Assembly: GCF_012062845.1 (NCBI RefSeq)
Contig: NZ_WWNB01000004.1
Location: 124,001-188,000 of the forward strand
Source: Halomonas salinarum
GTDB taxonomy: Bacteria > Pseudomonadota > Gammaproteobacteria > Pseudomonadales > Halomonadaceae
Reading direction: 5' to 3'
DNA length: 64,000 bases
A program made the translations under genes and the position numbers. This document shows positions 30,570-38,407 of the stretch, piece by piece (the first letter of the stretch is position 1; every line of letters starts with the position of its first letter). The notes under the pieces were generated by a model that worked only from the letters and a program-made list of their open reading frames with translations, did no database searches and had not been told where the DNA came from.

Positions 30570-30905
30570 ATGTCCATGAGTTCCCCCTCGATTCAGTCGA
30601 TGCTGCAACAGATGCACAGCCTGTCCGCTGAGGCCAGCGGTCAACAGCTCAAGGGTCAGTCCGTGTCCACCTCTGTTGGCCAGGGCGGTTTTGCCGACGA
30701 GCTGAATTCATCGCTTCAGCGCATCAACGAGATGCAGCAGGCGGCCGCCAGCAAGCGCACGGCCTTCCTGTCCGGTGACAGCAACGTTGCGTTGAATGAC
30801 GTGATGGTCGATATGCAGAAGGCAAGCGTCGCCTTTGATATGGGCGTGCAGGTGCGAAACCGCCTTGTGACGGCCTACAAGGACGTGATGAACATGCAGG
30901 TCTAA
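30570..30905 (+). CDS. fliE: MS ring-rod junction protein FliE
   Basis: 111 residues. The C-terminal half, including DVMVDMQKASVAFDMGVQVR and NRLVTAYKDVMNMQV, is diagnostic. FliE links the MS ring to the rod and is among the first exported proteins. It is a single-gene unit divergent from fliF. Confidence 0.97.
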   Translation: MSMSSPSIQSMLQQMHSLSAEASGQQLKGQSVSTSVGQGGFADELNSSLQRINEMQQAAASKRTAFLSGDSNVALNDVMVDMQKASVAFDMGVQVRNRLVTAYKDVMNMQV

Positions 30906-31036
30906 TAGTCGGCTCTTGTCGTAAGGTCTATTAGGCCGCGTTCATCAGCCAGGCGGTAATGGAGTAGGTTGGCAGGGGGCGCTCGAACTGATTGTTTAAC
31001 GCCTATAGCCGAGCGCAGGCTCTTTGCTGATCTAGC

Positions 31037-31459
31037 CTAGGCCTCCAGGTTGATAAGCCGCCCCTGCATTTCATTCAGGCGCTTGGCAATCTGCAGCACC
31101 TCTTCAGAGGGAATCTGGCGGATCACATCGCCACTGGCCCGATCGACGATACGGGTCACCACGCGAGACGGATGCTCGTTCAGGGTGAATTCGAGCCCGT
31201 AGCTGCGCATGACCTCATTGATGCGCTGAAGCGGTGCGATGAGCTCGCCGGCACCGGGAGGCATTGATGTTCCCGCGCTTGGTGTGATGCCGCTGTCACT
31301 GTCACTGTCACTGTCACTGTCTTGGCCAAGCAGTGAGAGGTGGGCAAGCGCACCGTCTATGCGCTGCCCGGGCGTGAGTTCATCAAGCGCCGATGAGGGG
31401 GTGAGGGCCGATGAGGAAGTGGCCGATAGTGAACCTGATTCATTGATCGGTGACGTCAT
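31037..31459 (-). CDS. flaG: FlaG-family flagellar protein
   Basis: 140 residues. The C-terminal FlaG domain reads LEFTLNEHPSRVVTRIVDRA and IRQIPSEEVLQIAKRLNEMQ. The N-terminal half is low complexity and contains a (Asp-Ser)5 run encoded by a hexanucleotide repeat. ATG at 31459 follows AAGGA with 9 nt spacing. FlaG influences filament length in other bacteria. It has its own sigma-28 promoter and is separated from fliC by the stator pair, unlike the usual fliC-flaG-fliD order. Confidence 0.88.
   Translation of the reverse strand: MTSPINESGSLSATSSSALTPSSALDELTPGQRIDGALAHLSLLGQDSDSDSDSDSGITPSAGTSMPPGAGELIAPLQRINEVMRSYGLEFTLNEHPSRVVTRIVDRASGDVIRQIPSEEVLQIAKRLNEMQGRLINLEA
31293..31321. repeat. 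Hexanucleotide tandem repeat inside flaG
   Basis: Four full CTGTCA units plus CTGTC lie head to tail, encoding Asp-Ser repeats on the minus strand. Since the unit is two codons, copy-number changes would alter linker length without a frameshift. Confidence 0.9.
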
Positions 31460-31507
31460 GGCGAAGCGTCCTTCATGTGCTGTGGTTATTCTTGTACTCA
31501 ACGACAT

Positions 31508-31534
31508 GTATCGGCGTGACAGGCGAAACCTTTA
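31508..31534 (-). promoter_or_regulatory. Sigma-28 promoter of flaG
   Basis: Minus strand TAAAGGTT, 11 nt, GCCGATAC with exact consensus spacing, about 50 bp upstream of the flaG ATG. Its -35 element lies in the last unit of a 14-bp tandem repeat. Confidence 0.85.
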
Positions 31535-31586
31535 GCGAGAACCCCTTAGCAAGAGCCCTTTAGCAAGAGCCTTTTAGTAATAGCCG
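31531..31586. repeat. Four 14-bp tandem repeats upstream of flaG
   Basis: Units TTTAGCGAGAACCC, CTTAGCAAGAGCCC, TTTAGCAAGAGCCT and TTTAGTAATAGCCG are contiguous. Read on the minus strand, each contains a CTAAAGG-like box; the one nearest flaG is the actual sigma-28 -35 element. Confidence 0.9.
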
Positions 31587-31684
31587 GAAGCGGGCAAGCC
31601 AAGCTCGAAGGCATGTGGCCTCTCCGGCGCGCTGAATTCAAGCGTCTCATTTCCTTATTAGCGACCCAGGCGGATACACAGACC

Positions 31685-32572
31685 ATGAACCCCTCCACCC
31701 TGATTGGTATTGCGGCCAGCCTGATGATGCTGGCCAGTGTGCTGCTGCTGAGTGCCGAGGCACCGTCAAGCTTCATCAACCTGCCTGGGCTTGCCATCGT
31801 GCTGACGGGCACGCTGGCCGCGACCTTTATCAGCTATCCGCTGCGCGAAGTCGTCAGGGTCGTGCGCTTGGTAGGCTTGGTATTTCGCCGTGAGAACAGC
31901 CGCGTTGAAGAGGATCTTCAGGAGCTGGTCAGCCTCGCCAAGCTCTGGTTCTCGGGGAACGTACGCGGGGTCGAAAAGCGCCTGGATACCCTGCGCAACC
32001 CTTTCATGCGCACCGGTATTCAGCTTGTCATCGACAATACCCGTGAAGAAGAGATCATCGACCTGTTGAGTTGGCGAATCGCTCGGCTCAAGGCCCGCGA
32101 GCGGGCCGAGGCGCAGATTTTTCGCACCATGGCACTCTACGCCCCAGCCTTTGGCATGATCGGTACCCTGGTCGGGCTGGTGAATATGCTGGAAGGCATG
32201 GACGCCGCCCAGATCGGCGTGATTGGCGAGCGCATGGCCGTGGCCCTGCTGACGACCTTTTACGGCATCGTATTGGCCAACCTGATCTTCAAGCCCATTG
32301 CCGTGAAGCTCGAGCGTCGTACCGAAGAACGTTTGATCGCGATGAACATGATTCTCGAAGGTGTCTCCTTGATGTCGCGTCGCCGCCTGCCTTCATTCAT
32401 TGAAGAAACCCTCAAGTCATTGATGGCCACCCACCGCGATGAACTGCGCGACGGCCTGGGGGATGACTTAGGTGATGAGCTTGAGGCCGGCGTTACAGCG
32501 GGCAAGCCTCGCCGACGCATGCCGAAGATGCTCATGCCGAAGACACTAAGGAAGGCGCAAAAGCATGCGTGA
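31685..32572 (+). CDS. Second stator MotA-like subunit
   Basis: Proton or sodium channel stator subunit of the MotA/PomA family, 295 residues. Four membrane segments, with the TM3 signature YAPAFGMIGTLVGLVNMLEG and TM4 VALLTTFYGIVLANLIFKPI, and a cytoplasmic FliG-contacting loop between TM2 and TM3. The C-terminus is a basic tail (KPRRRMPKMLMPKT). ATG at 31685 gives the normal family N-terminus (MNPSTLIGI); an ATG 72 bp upstream is in frame. It overlaps the next gene by 8 bp. It differs clearly from motA at 43781, which is the conventional type. The coupling ion cannot be read from the sequence. Confidence 0.9.
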   Translation: MNPSTLIGIAASLMMLASVLLLSAEAPSSFINLPGLAIVLTGTLAATFISYPLREVVRVVRLVGLVFRRENSRVEEDLQELVSLAKLWFSGNVRGVEKRLDTLRNPFMRTGIQLVIDNTREEEIIDLLSWRIARLKARERAEAQIFRTMALYAPAFGMIGTLVGLVNMLEGMDAAQIGVIGERMAVALLTTFYGIVLANLIFKPIAVKLERRTEERLIAMNMILEGVSLMSRRRLPSFIEETLKSLMATHRDELRDGLGDDLGDELEAGVTAGKPRRRMPKMLMPKTLRKAQKHA

Positions 32573-33614
32573 AGCAAAGCGCAGTAGGGTCAACAAGCAC
32601 GAGATTCTCGAGGATGGCGTGGCGGAAGATACCAGCGGCGTCTGGATGCTTAGCTATATCGATGTCATGACCCTGCTGGTCGCACTATTTGCGTTGCTGC
32701 TGGCGGTTGCGGCGGCCAACAGCGCAGAAAGCAAGCCGGAGCCGGCGCTCGCCGAGCGTGTGGCGCCCGAGGCAATCGTGGTCGCCCTGGGTATCAACAG
32801 CCAACGAGCCGCAGCGACGGATGCACCGCGAGTGCACACCGAAGGCGCGCTGATGCTTGCTGGCGCCATCCAGTCCTGGCGTCATCAAGAGGCAGCGAGT
32901 GAGGCGGGCGTCTCTGGCGAAGCAGCGGGCAATATCTATGAGCCCTTGGCGCTGCTTGACCATCTACCGGCCCCGCTCAAGCGGGTCGATCACAGCGGTG
33001 CTTTAGCGCTGCGCCCGCTTCCGGCAGGCAAGACCTTGCGCGCTTCACTGCCTGACGTGATGCTCGATCAGCGGCTGGACCTGGCAGCACTGGGCGACAT
33101 GGAACTGGTCGTTACCCCCGCTGCACCGGCTAATACCGTGCGACTGTCGTCGGTGGCGGTGGCAGCAGCCACTGACCTGAGTGACGCCATTGAATCGCAG
33201 CTTGCTGACGCCAAAGTATTACCAAGCCTTGAGGGCGTTGAAGTCTCAAACGTCTCCGAGGGCATCAATCTGCGCATTCAGGACCGCTTGGTGTTTGAGT
33301 CCGCCGCGGCTGATCTGACGGAAGTCGGCGAAGACGTCGTCAATCGGCTGGTGAGTATCATCCAGCGCTACGATGGCACCGTCTCGGTGGAGGGGCATAC
33401 CGATAGCCGTGACATCAATACCGAGCGTTATCCGTCCAACTGGGAGCTGTCCGCGGCTCGTGCTACCGCCATTCTGCGCCAGCTACAGGCAGCCGGTGTC
33501 GACGGTGCGCGGCTAAGAGCGATTGGCTATGGCGATACCCAGCCATTGGCAAGTAACGCCTCGCAAGAGGGGCGTTCGGCGAATCGGCGGGTCGAAGTGA
33601 TCGTACACTTGTAG
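32565..33614 (+). CDS. Second stator MotB-like subunit with OmpA domain
   Basis: 349 residues. A single membrane helix holds the ion-carrying Asp in MLSYIDVMTLLVALFALLLA. It is followed by an unusually long periplasmic linker of about 170 residues. The C-terminal OmpA-like peptidoglycan-binding domain reads VSVEGHTDSRDINTERYPSN and ELSAARATAILRQLQAAGVD. It pairs with the preceding MotA-like gene, with an 8-bp overlap. Called MotB/PomB-like; the subtype is uncertain. Confidence 0.9.
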   Translation: MREAKRSRVNKHEILEDGVAEDTSGVWMLSYIDVMTLLVALFALLLAVAAANSAESKPEPALAERVAPEAIVVALGINSQRAAATDAPRVHTEGALMLAGAIQSWRHQEAASEAGVSGEAAGNIYEPLALLDHLPAPLKRVDHSGALALRPLPAGKTLRASLPDVMLDQRLDLAALGDMELVVTPAAPANTVRLSSVAVAAATDLSDAIESQLADAKVLPSLEGVEVSNVSEGINLRIQDRLVFESAAADLTEVGEDVVNRLVSIIQRYDGTVSVEGHTDSRDINTERYPSNWELSAARATAILRQLQAAGVDGARLRAIGYGDTQPLASNASQEGRSANRRVEVIVHL

Positions 33615-33792
33615 GCTTTCGCTTTTGTGTAGCGTTGTGGCGGCAAGAGGATAACTTCTATAGGCGATTCGATCATCGGGGACCCGACAGGTAGAGAAAG
33701 GGGTGGAGACGGAAGGGCGGGTCACTGAAGGGAAAGAGGCACTGAACGTCACGTTTGCGCCAAGGCGTAGTCCTTAGAAAGATGTACAAGGC

Positions 33793-34023
33793 TTACTCTT
33801 TCAGCATCGCCTGAGTGTAGTGGGTCTGATCCTTTATTGCCTGGTCATAAATGGTCAGCAGTTTGTCGTAGTCTTCCTGCATTTCTTCATCCATGCCGGT
33901 GCTGTCGAAGCGCTCGATTAGCTGCTTGGTGTCCTGGATAAGCTTTTCTAGCTTATCAATCACTCGCTGATAATCGCTTTCCTGCATGGGAGCATGGGAC
34001 GTTTCCTCTTTAGTATCTGGCAT
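33793..34023 (-). CDS. Small acidic helical protein of unknown function
   Basis: 76 residues, not recognised. It is highly charged and probably all helical (SDYQRVIDKLEKLIQDTKQL), without signal peptide, membrane segment or cysteine. GGAG lies 6 nt upstream of the ATG, which supports a real gene. It follows the next gene (34057-34413) by 33 bp on the same strand, and both lie behind the fliC terminator. The size and helical character resemble flagellar export chaperones, but there is no motif to prove it. Confidence 0.7.
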   Translation of the reverse strand: MPDTKEETSHAPMQESDYQRVIDKLEKLIQDTKQLIERFDSTGMDEEMQEDYDKLLTIYDQAIKDQTHYTQAMLKE

Positions 34024-34056
34024 GCTATCTCCAATTATTTGGAAAACATTAAAGCA

Positions 34057-34413
34057 CTATGAATCGGCGTATAGCGTGCGAATGCGCTGGTGCAGTCGCT
34101 TTAAATGCTCGATGGCAGCCGCTTCATACTTGTCGATGTCAATCTCGGGGCCGCTGGCTTGGCGGCTAACGCCCAGTCGAGAGATTGTTGGTTCATGTCG
34201 TTTGGTGAGGTTATCGATATTCATGCGGATGATGGTGAGTTCCATTTCAAGCTCTGCTTTCAGGTTTTCCTCTCGCTTGCGCTCATTGGCATTGTCTTGA
34301 CGCTGAATGCTTGCCGACAGAGTGTGATCGACGAAGCTCTGAATGGATGTCAGCTTAGGTAAGATATCGTCGACGATATCGCGTGCCGGAATGGTGCCGT
34401 TCGGCCGCGTCAT
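34057..34413 (-). CDS. Small helical protein of unknown function behind fliC
   Basis: 118 residues, not recognised. It is charged and helical with a long Glu/Lys/Arg stretch (QDNANERKREENLKAELEME) and no membrane segment. A good ribosome site, AGGAAGGA, lies 9 nt before the ATG. It starts only about 30 bp after the fliC terminator, so it is expressed by terminator read-through or from a promoter inside the terminator region. It probably forms a two-gene unit with 33793-34023. Confidence 0.72.
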   Translation of the reverse strand: MTRPNGTIPARDIVDDILPKLTSIQSFVDHTLSASIQRQDNANERKREENLKAELEMELTIIRMNIDNLTKRHEPTISRLGVSRQASGPEIDIDKYEAAAIEHLKRLHQRIRTLYADS

Positions 34414-34441
34414 TAATCCGGATCCTTCCTCAACGAGTCCC

Positions 34442-34470
34442 TAAAAAACAGGCCTCCAATGGAGGCCTGT
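34442..34470 (-). terminator. Intrinsic terminator of fliC
   Basis: Minus strand ACAGGCCTCC, loop ATT, GGAGGCCTGT and then TTTTTT, 30 bp behind the fliC stop. A textbook strong terminator. Confidence 0.95.
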
Positions 34471-34500
34471 TCGTTGTCATGCATGTTGCTAGCGCTTGGT

Positions 34501-35781
34501 TTAGCCCAGCAGGGACAGCACGGACTGCGGCAGCTGGTTGGCCTGGGCCAGTACGGAGGTACCGGCCTGCTGCAGGATCTGGTTCTTGGTCATGTCGGCC
34601 ACTTCGGTCGCATAGTCGGCATCTTCGATGCGCGAACGAGCCGCTGAGAGGTTAGTCTCGGTGGTGCTCAGGTTGGTGATGGCAGACTCGAAGCGATTCT
34701 GAATGGCGCCGAGGTCTGACCGCTGTTGGTCCACGCTTTTAAGTGCATTATCCAATGCTGCTAAAGGGTCTGCTGTGGCTGGGGTGTCGGCGAGTTCATT
34801 GCCGCGAGTTACTGTCCCATCTTCCGCAATCTCAGCTTCATAATAAGCGGTCTCGGCACCACTCGTATCTTGAATCACATACGCTGGTGCTCCAGATTCA
34901 GTGCCGCTATAAGCATAAACATTGCCTGAGTCACTGCCCGTAAAAGTTTCATCAGCTTGTACAGTGGTAAGTGCGCTGGATGTGTCAACATCCCCGGCAG
35001 CTACAGCGGCAGTTGCGCTGTCCCAAGCGACGTCAACGTTACCATTTCCGGTGTCATCAGTGAGCGTTGCCGTATGATAAGTGCCATCTGTTGTATTCTC
35101 GACAACATAGCCACTGCCGTCAGCCAAGGCGTAAAGGCCTCCTGCTGCATCTCCTGCACCATCAGTATCTGCCCCGACGACGACGTTTAGATCTTCACCC
35201 ACCCTTGCGCTTGCAGTTGCTGAGGCGGCGACTTGAGCAGTGTCAATGCCTTTTGCCACACTGAAATCCCCAAGGCCAAGTGTTGATGAGTTGGTTGTTT
35301 GCAAATCAATGCTGATAGACTCTCCATCGTTGGCACCTACTTGAATGGAAAGTGACTCTCCGTCAGATAAGACTTTCACACCATTAAAGTCGGTTTCCTC
35401 GGAAATACGATCAATTTCGCTCAGGCGTTGACCAATCTCATCCTGAATGGACTGAAGGTCTGCATCTGAGTTGGTGCCATTCTGTGCCTGCACGGTTAGT
35501 TCACGGACGCGCTGCAGGTTGTCGTTGACCTGATTCAGTGCGCCTTCAGCGGTTTGTGCGACGGAGATGCCGTCGTTGGCGTTACGCTGAGCCTGACCAA
35601 GACCAGTTATCTGAGAAGTCATGCGGTTGGCGATGGCCTGGCCGGCGGCATCGTCCTTGGCGCTGTTGATACGCAGGCCGGAGGACAGGCGCTCCATGGA
35701 GGTGGTCAGAGCGCTCTTGGATTCGCTGAGGTTCTGCTGACCGATCATCGCGGTGATGTTGGTGTTAATTCCCATTGACAT
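34501..35781 (-). CDS. fliC: Flagellin
   Basis: Filament subunit, 426 residues. Conserved D0/D1 ends: N-terminal MSMGINTNITAMIGQQNLSE and SMERLSSGLRINSAKDDAAG, C-terminal VADMTKNQILQQAGTSVLAQ ending in LLG. The central 165-360 region is Thr/Asp/Ala-rich and variable, and its base composition is visibly lower in GC than the ends, typical of surface-exposed flagellin domains. AGGAAGGA lies upstream of the ATG. A single flagellin gene is visible in the window. Confidence 0.98.
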   Translation of the reverse strand: MSMGINTNITAMIGQQNLSESKSALTTSMERLSSGLRINSAKDDAAGQAIANRMTSQITGLGQAQRNANDGISVAQTAEGALNQVNDNLQRVRELTVQAQNGTNSDADLQSIQDEIGQRLSEIDRISEETDFNGVKVLSDGESLSIQVGANDGESISIDLQTTNSSTLGLGDFSVAKGIDTAQVAASATASARVGEDLNVVVGADTDGAGDAAGGLYALADGSGYVVENTTDGTYHTATLTDDTGNGNVDVAWDSATAAVAAGDVDTSSALTTVQADETFTGSDSGNVYAYSGTESGAPAYVIQDTSGAETAYYEAEIAEDGTVTRGNELADTPATADPLAALDNALKSVDQQRSDLGAIQNRFESAITNLSTTETNLSAARSRIEDADYATEVADMTKNQILQQAGTSVLAQANQLPQSVLSLLG

Positions 35782-36201
35782 AATGATGTCCTTCCTATTT
35801 TTGAGGGCTCCATTGGCTGGCCGCGGTGTCGGCTGATCGAGTCATGCCGGGCCTGCCACAACGGCGCCGTTGGCCGTTACCTTAGTTATCGGAAGGGGGT
35901 GAGAAAGCTTTAGGGCCGAATACAGATTTTTTGATAATGGTTCAGGCAGAAGCTGCAGGTCGGGCTGCCAGGGTTGTTGCGTCAGCCTATCGCGGCTCGT
36001 TGGTCGATCGTCTAGCGGCTCGTTAGCAGCAGCCCCGCGGGTTTCGTCCATTTCGTGTTGTTGCATGGCGAGTTCAAGACGCGCGGCCATTAGAATCAGA
36101 TGGTGCTACGCTAGTGCGCTATTTAAGGCGTGTCTGCCAGGTGGGGCGATGCTTGAAGAGTGGAATACCCAACCTGAAGTCAGGCAATTAAGGAGAGATG
36201 G
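35782..36201. other. fliC-DUF2835 divergent spacer, 420 bp without a gene
   Basis: It holds the fliC ribosome site, about 100 nt of fliC leader and its sigma-28 promoter on the minus strand. It must also hold the promoter of the DUF2835 gene on the plus strand, for which no convincing boxes were seen. Short open frames here lack ribosome sites. Confidence 0.5.
35886..35912 (-). promoter_or_regulatory. Sigma-28 promoter of fliC
   Basis: Minus strand TAAAGCTT, 11 nt, TCCGATAA: near-perfect FliA consensus with exact spacing, about 105 bp upstream of the fliC ATG. Confidence 0.9.
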
Positions 36202-36435
36202 GTGCCGAGTGTTGATATCTGGCTGAGCCTTAGCTACAAGCAGTGCCTTGATTACTACCAGGGGCAGGTGCAGCAGGTATATGCCCAGGCGCTGGATGGG
36301 CGCCGCGTGGCATTTCCGGCTAGTGCCCTGAGCAGGGTAGTGGGCAAGGAGGGCGTGGAAGGCTATTACCGGCTGAGCTTTTCCTCTGAGGGGCGGTTCG
36401 AATCGCTTATAAAAGTCGCGGCCCCGCGGCGTTAA
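36202..36435 (+). CDS. DUF2835 family protein
   Basis: 77 residues. The text YYQGQVQQVYAQALDGRRVA and FPASALSRVVGKEGVEGYY matches the small DUF2835 family found in gammaproteobacteria; function unknown. GTG start with AAGGAGAG upstream. The following gene's sigma-28 promoter begins 4 bp after this stop. Confidence 0.85.
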   Translation: MPSVDIWLSLSYKQCLDYYQGQVQQVYAQALDGRRVAFPASALSRVVGKEGVEGYYRLSFSSEGRFESLIKVAAPRR

Positions 36436-36439
36436 CCAA

Positions 36440-36466
36440 TAAAGTTTCGTGACATCAAGCCGATAT
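36440..36466 (+). promoter_or_regulatory. Sigma-28 promoter of the PilZ/HD-GYP gene
   Basis: TAAAGTTT, 11 nt, GCCGATAT, with a perfect 8-base -35 element. It ends about 70 bp before the ATG of the PilZ/HD-GYP fusion gene, placing that gene in the late flagellar regulon. Confidence 0.88.
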
Positions 36467-36537
36467 GACGCACATGGACGTTTCTGCACGCGCCATGAGC
36501 TTAGCGCGGGCAGTGCAATCGATAAGATGAGGATGGG

Positions 36538-38250
36538 ATGGCAGAAGCAGGTGGCGATTACAAGCCGGTAAGCAATGCACGCGAGATGCAGGAACTTCTG
36601 GAGGTATTAAGCGAGCCGGGAGGCGCTTCGCTGATGCTGGATAGGCCCGGGAGCGAGCCGCTGCCCGTGTTGTTGATGGATGTTCGCGCGGATGAGTCGC
36701 TGGTGCTTGATATCAGTGCGATTCGCGAAGTGGCGGGGGAGCTCAAGCGAGGGCTGGGTTTTCGGTTGCTGGGGCAGGCAAGAGCGAAGCTCGTACGTAC
36801 GCCGGTATTGGCGGTTACACAGACCTACGAAGTCGAAGGGCGGCTTTTATGTGAAGTGCCTTACCCTGAGCACCTGGAGGTGTTGCAGCGTCGGGATAAT
36901 TTTCGCGCCGAGCTGAGTGCCAGCATGGATGCAAAGGTGATGCTGCACCATGAGAAAGCCCCAAAGCCTTTGCAGGGAGCCCTCAAGAACCTGTCGCTTG
37001 AGGGGGCGTTGGTGGTTCTGCCGCTGGGTAAGGGCTCGCTGCTGGCATCGGCGCCATCGACCATCGAGCTGAAACTGGTCTTTCCCAATAACAGCCAGTT
37101 GGTGGTCAGTGGCGCATTGCGCCATGACGCTTCAGATATGGAGCGGCAGGTTCTGTTTGCAGGCTTCGAGTTCGTGGCGCGCAATGCCGAGCAAGAGCGG
37201 CAGCTATGGTTTTTCGTGCGTGAGATCGAGCGTGAAACGGCCCGACGCGCAAGAGCGGTTCAGGACGGAAGGCATCCCGACAAAGCGCCTTCTCCGTTGT
37301 TCCAGGCCGCTGAGCGGCGCCCCGCACCCACCACGGCGAGCCAGGAGGTGGAGTATGCCACGCCCATGGCCCAGCGATTGGCACGACTGGCCGCCTATCT
37401 TGATAACCAGCTCTTTGCGATAAAGCAGGGGCGTCGCATCGATTCCGTGCAGTTGTCACGCCATGCTGATCGCTTATTGGCGCTGCTCGATGAGGATCGC
37501 GAGGCCATGCTGTTTGCGCTGGTGTGCATGCAGCGTGACTCAGCGCTGGTTCAGCATGGGTTGGCTGTTGCTGTGCGCTTGGCCGATATTGCCGGGCAAC
37601 AGGCGATGCCACATGAAATACGCAAGGCACTGCTGGCGAGCGCCATGGTGCATGATCTTGGCAAGTCGCTGCTGCCTGATGCGTTGCGTGAAGCGACGTC
37701 GCTGGATGCTGATCAGTACCGTGAACTGCATGTTCACGTGGGGCGCGTGATGGAGGCTCTTGCGGGTTGTACCTGGCTTTCTCGGGCGGTCATGCAGGCG
37801 GTTGTCACCGGTGCCAATGAGCGCCTGGATGGCAGCGGTTACCCAAGGGGCTTGCAGGGCGATAAGCTGCACGAGCTGTCACGGCTGATGGCGGTCGTTG
37901 ATGTTATCGATGCGATGGGCCGTGATCGCGCTGACCGTGAGGCCTGGTCGATTGATGCCATCTACAAACACCTGCTTGGTCACCCGCATCAGTTCGATCA
38001 GCGTTGGGTGAAGCGCTATATTCGACACTTTGGCATTGCGCCGGTCGGCTCGCTGGTGCGCTATGCGGGAGGCGAGCTTGCCTGGGTGTTAAGCCTTGAT
38101 GAGCGAGGCCAGCCTGCCCGTGTGCAGTTGACCGATAGCCCGACTGCGCCCACCAGGAAGATGGGCGCCGTGATTGAGAAGCGAGCGCTTACGTTGCTGG
38201 GCAGGCCAGTCGAGACGCTCGCCGTGCCTTCCGCCAGTATCCCTTTATAG
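36538..38250 (+). CDS. YcgR/PilZ protein fused to a degenerate HD-GYP domain
   Basis: 570 residues. Residues 12-110 resemble the YcgR N-terminal domain. Residues 115-235 form a PilZ domain with both c-di-GMP-binding elements, RRDNFR (118-123) and NLSLEG (151-156). A linker of about 45 residues leads to an HD-GYP-like domain at about 305-505. Its His-Asp pair is intact (VHDLGK, 372-373), as are H340, H398 and GYP (434-436). The usual His-His of HHExxDGxGYP is replaced by Ala426-Asn427 (GANERLDGSGYP), and the later RPY region reads GRDRADR. Two metal ligands therefore appear lost. YcgR brakes the motor when it binds c-di-GMP; the HD-GYP part may be a regulatory or weak phosphodiesterase module (inference). 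It lies between fliC and fliD with its own sigma-28 promoter. Confidence 0.88.
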   Translation: MAEAGGDYKPVSNAREMQELLEVLSEPGGASLMLDRPGSEPLPVLLMDVRADESLVLDISAIREVAGELKRGLGFRLLGQARAKLVRTPVLAVTQTYEVEGRLLCEVPYPEHLEVLQRRDNFRAELSASMDAKVMLHHEKAPKPLQGALKNLSLEGALVVLPLGKGSLLASAPSTIELKLVFPNNSQLVVSGALRHDASDMERQVLFAGFEFVARNAEQERQLWFFVREIERETARRARAVQDGRHPDKAPSPLFQAAERRPAPTTASQEVEYATPMAQRLARLAAYLDNQLFAIKQGRRIDSVQLSRHADRLLALLDEDREAMLFALVCMQRDSALVQHGLAVAVRLADIAGQQAMPHEIRKALLASAMVHDLGKSLLPDALREATSLDADQYRELHVHVGRVMEALAGCTWLSRAVMQAVVTGANERLDGSGYPRGLQGDKLHELSRLMAVVDVIDAMGRDRADREAWSIDAIYKHLLGHPHQFDQRWVKRYIRHFGIAPVGSLVRYAGGELAWVLSLDERGQPARVQLTDSPTAPTRKMGAVIEKRALTLLGRPVETLAVPSASIPL

Positions 38251-38295
38251 ATCAAGCTCTTTTAAATAACCATGACGATAGCCAGCAACGTTCCT

Positions 38296-38322
38296 AAAGT
38301 TCTCGGGCTGGGTGTCGATATT
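38296..38322 (+). promoter_or_regulatory. Sigma-28 promoter of fliDST
   Basis: TAAAGTTC, 11 nt, GTCGATAT matches the FliA consensus with one change in the -10 element. It lies about 85 bp upstream of the fliD ATG. Confidence 0.8.
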
Positions 38323-38407
38323 TGAATTAACGGTAATTAGACAGGCTATTCGCTCCCTTGCGGTGACGCTGTAGTTGGCAGAATGGCTCGTAACAGGAGG
38401 CACCGGC

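Noticed and set aside
35842..36090. An 82-codon minus-strand frame upstream of fliC
   Set aside because: It overlaps the sigma-28 promoter and leader of fliC and has no ribosome site.
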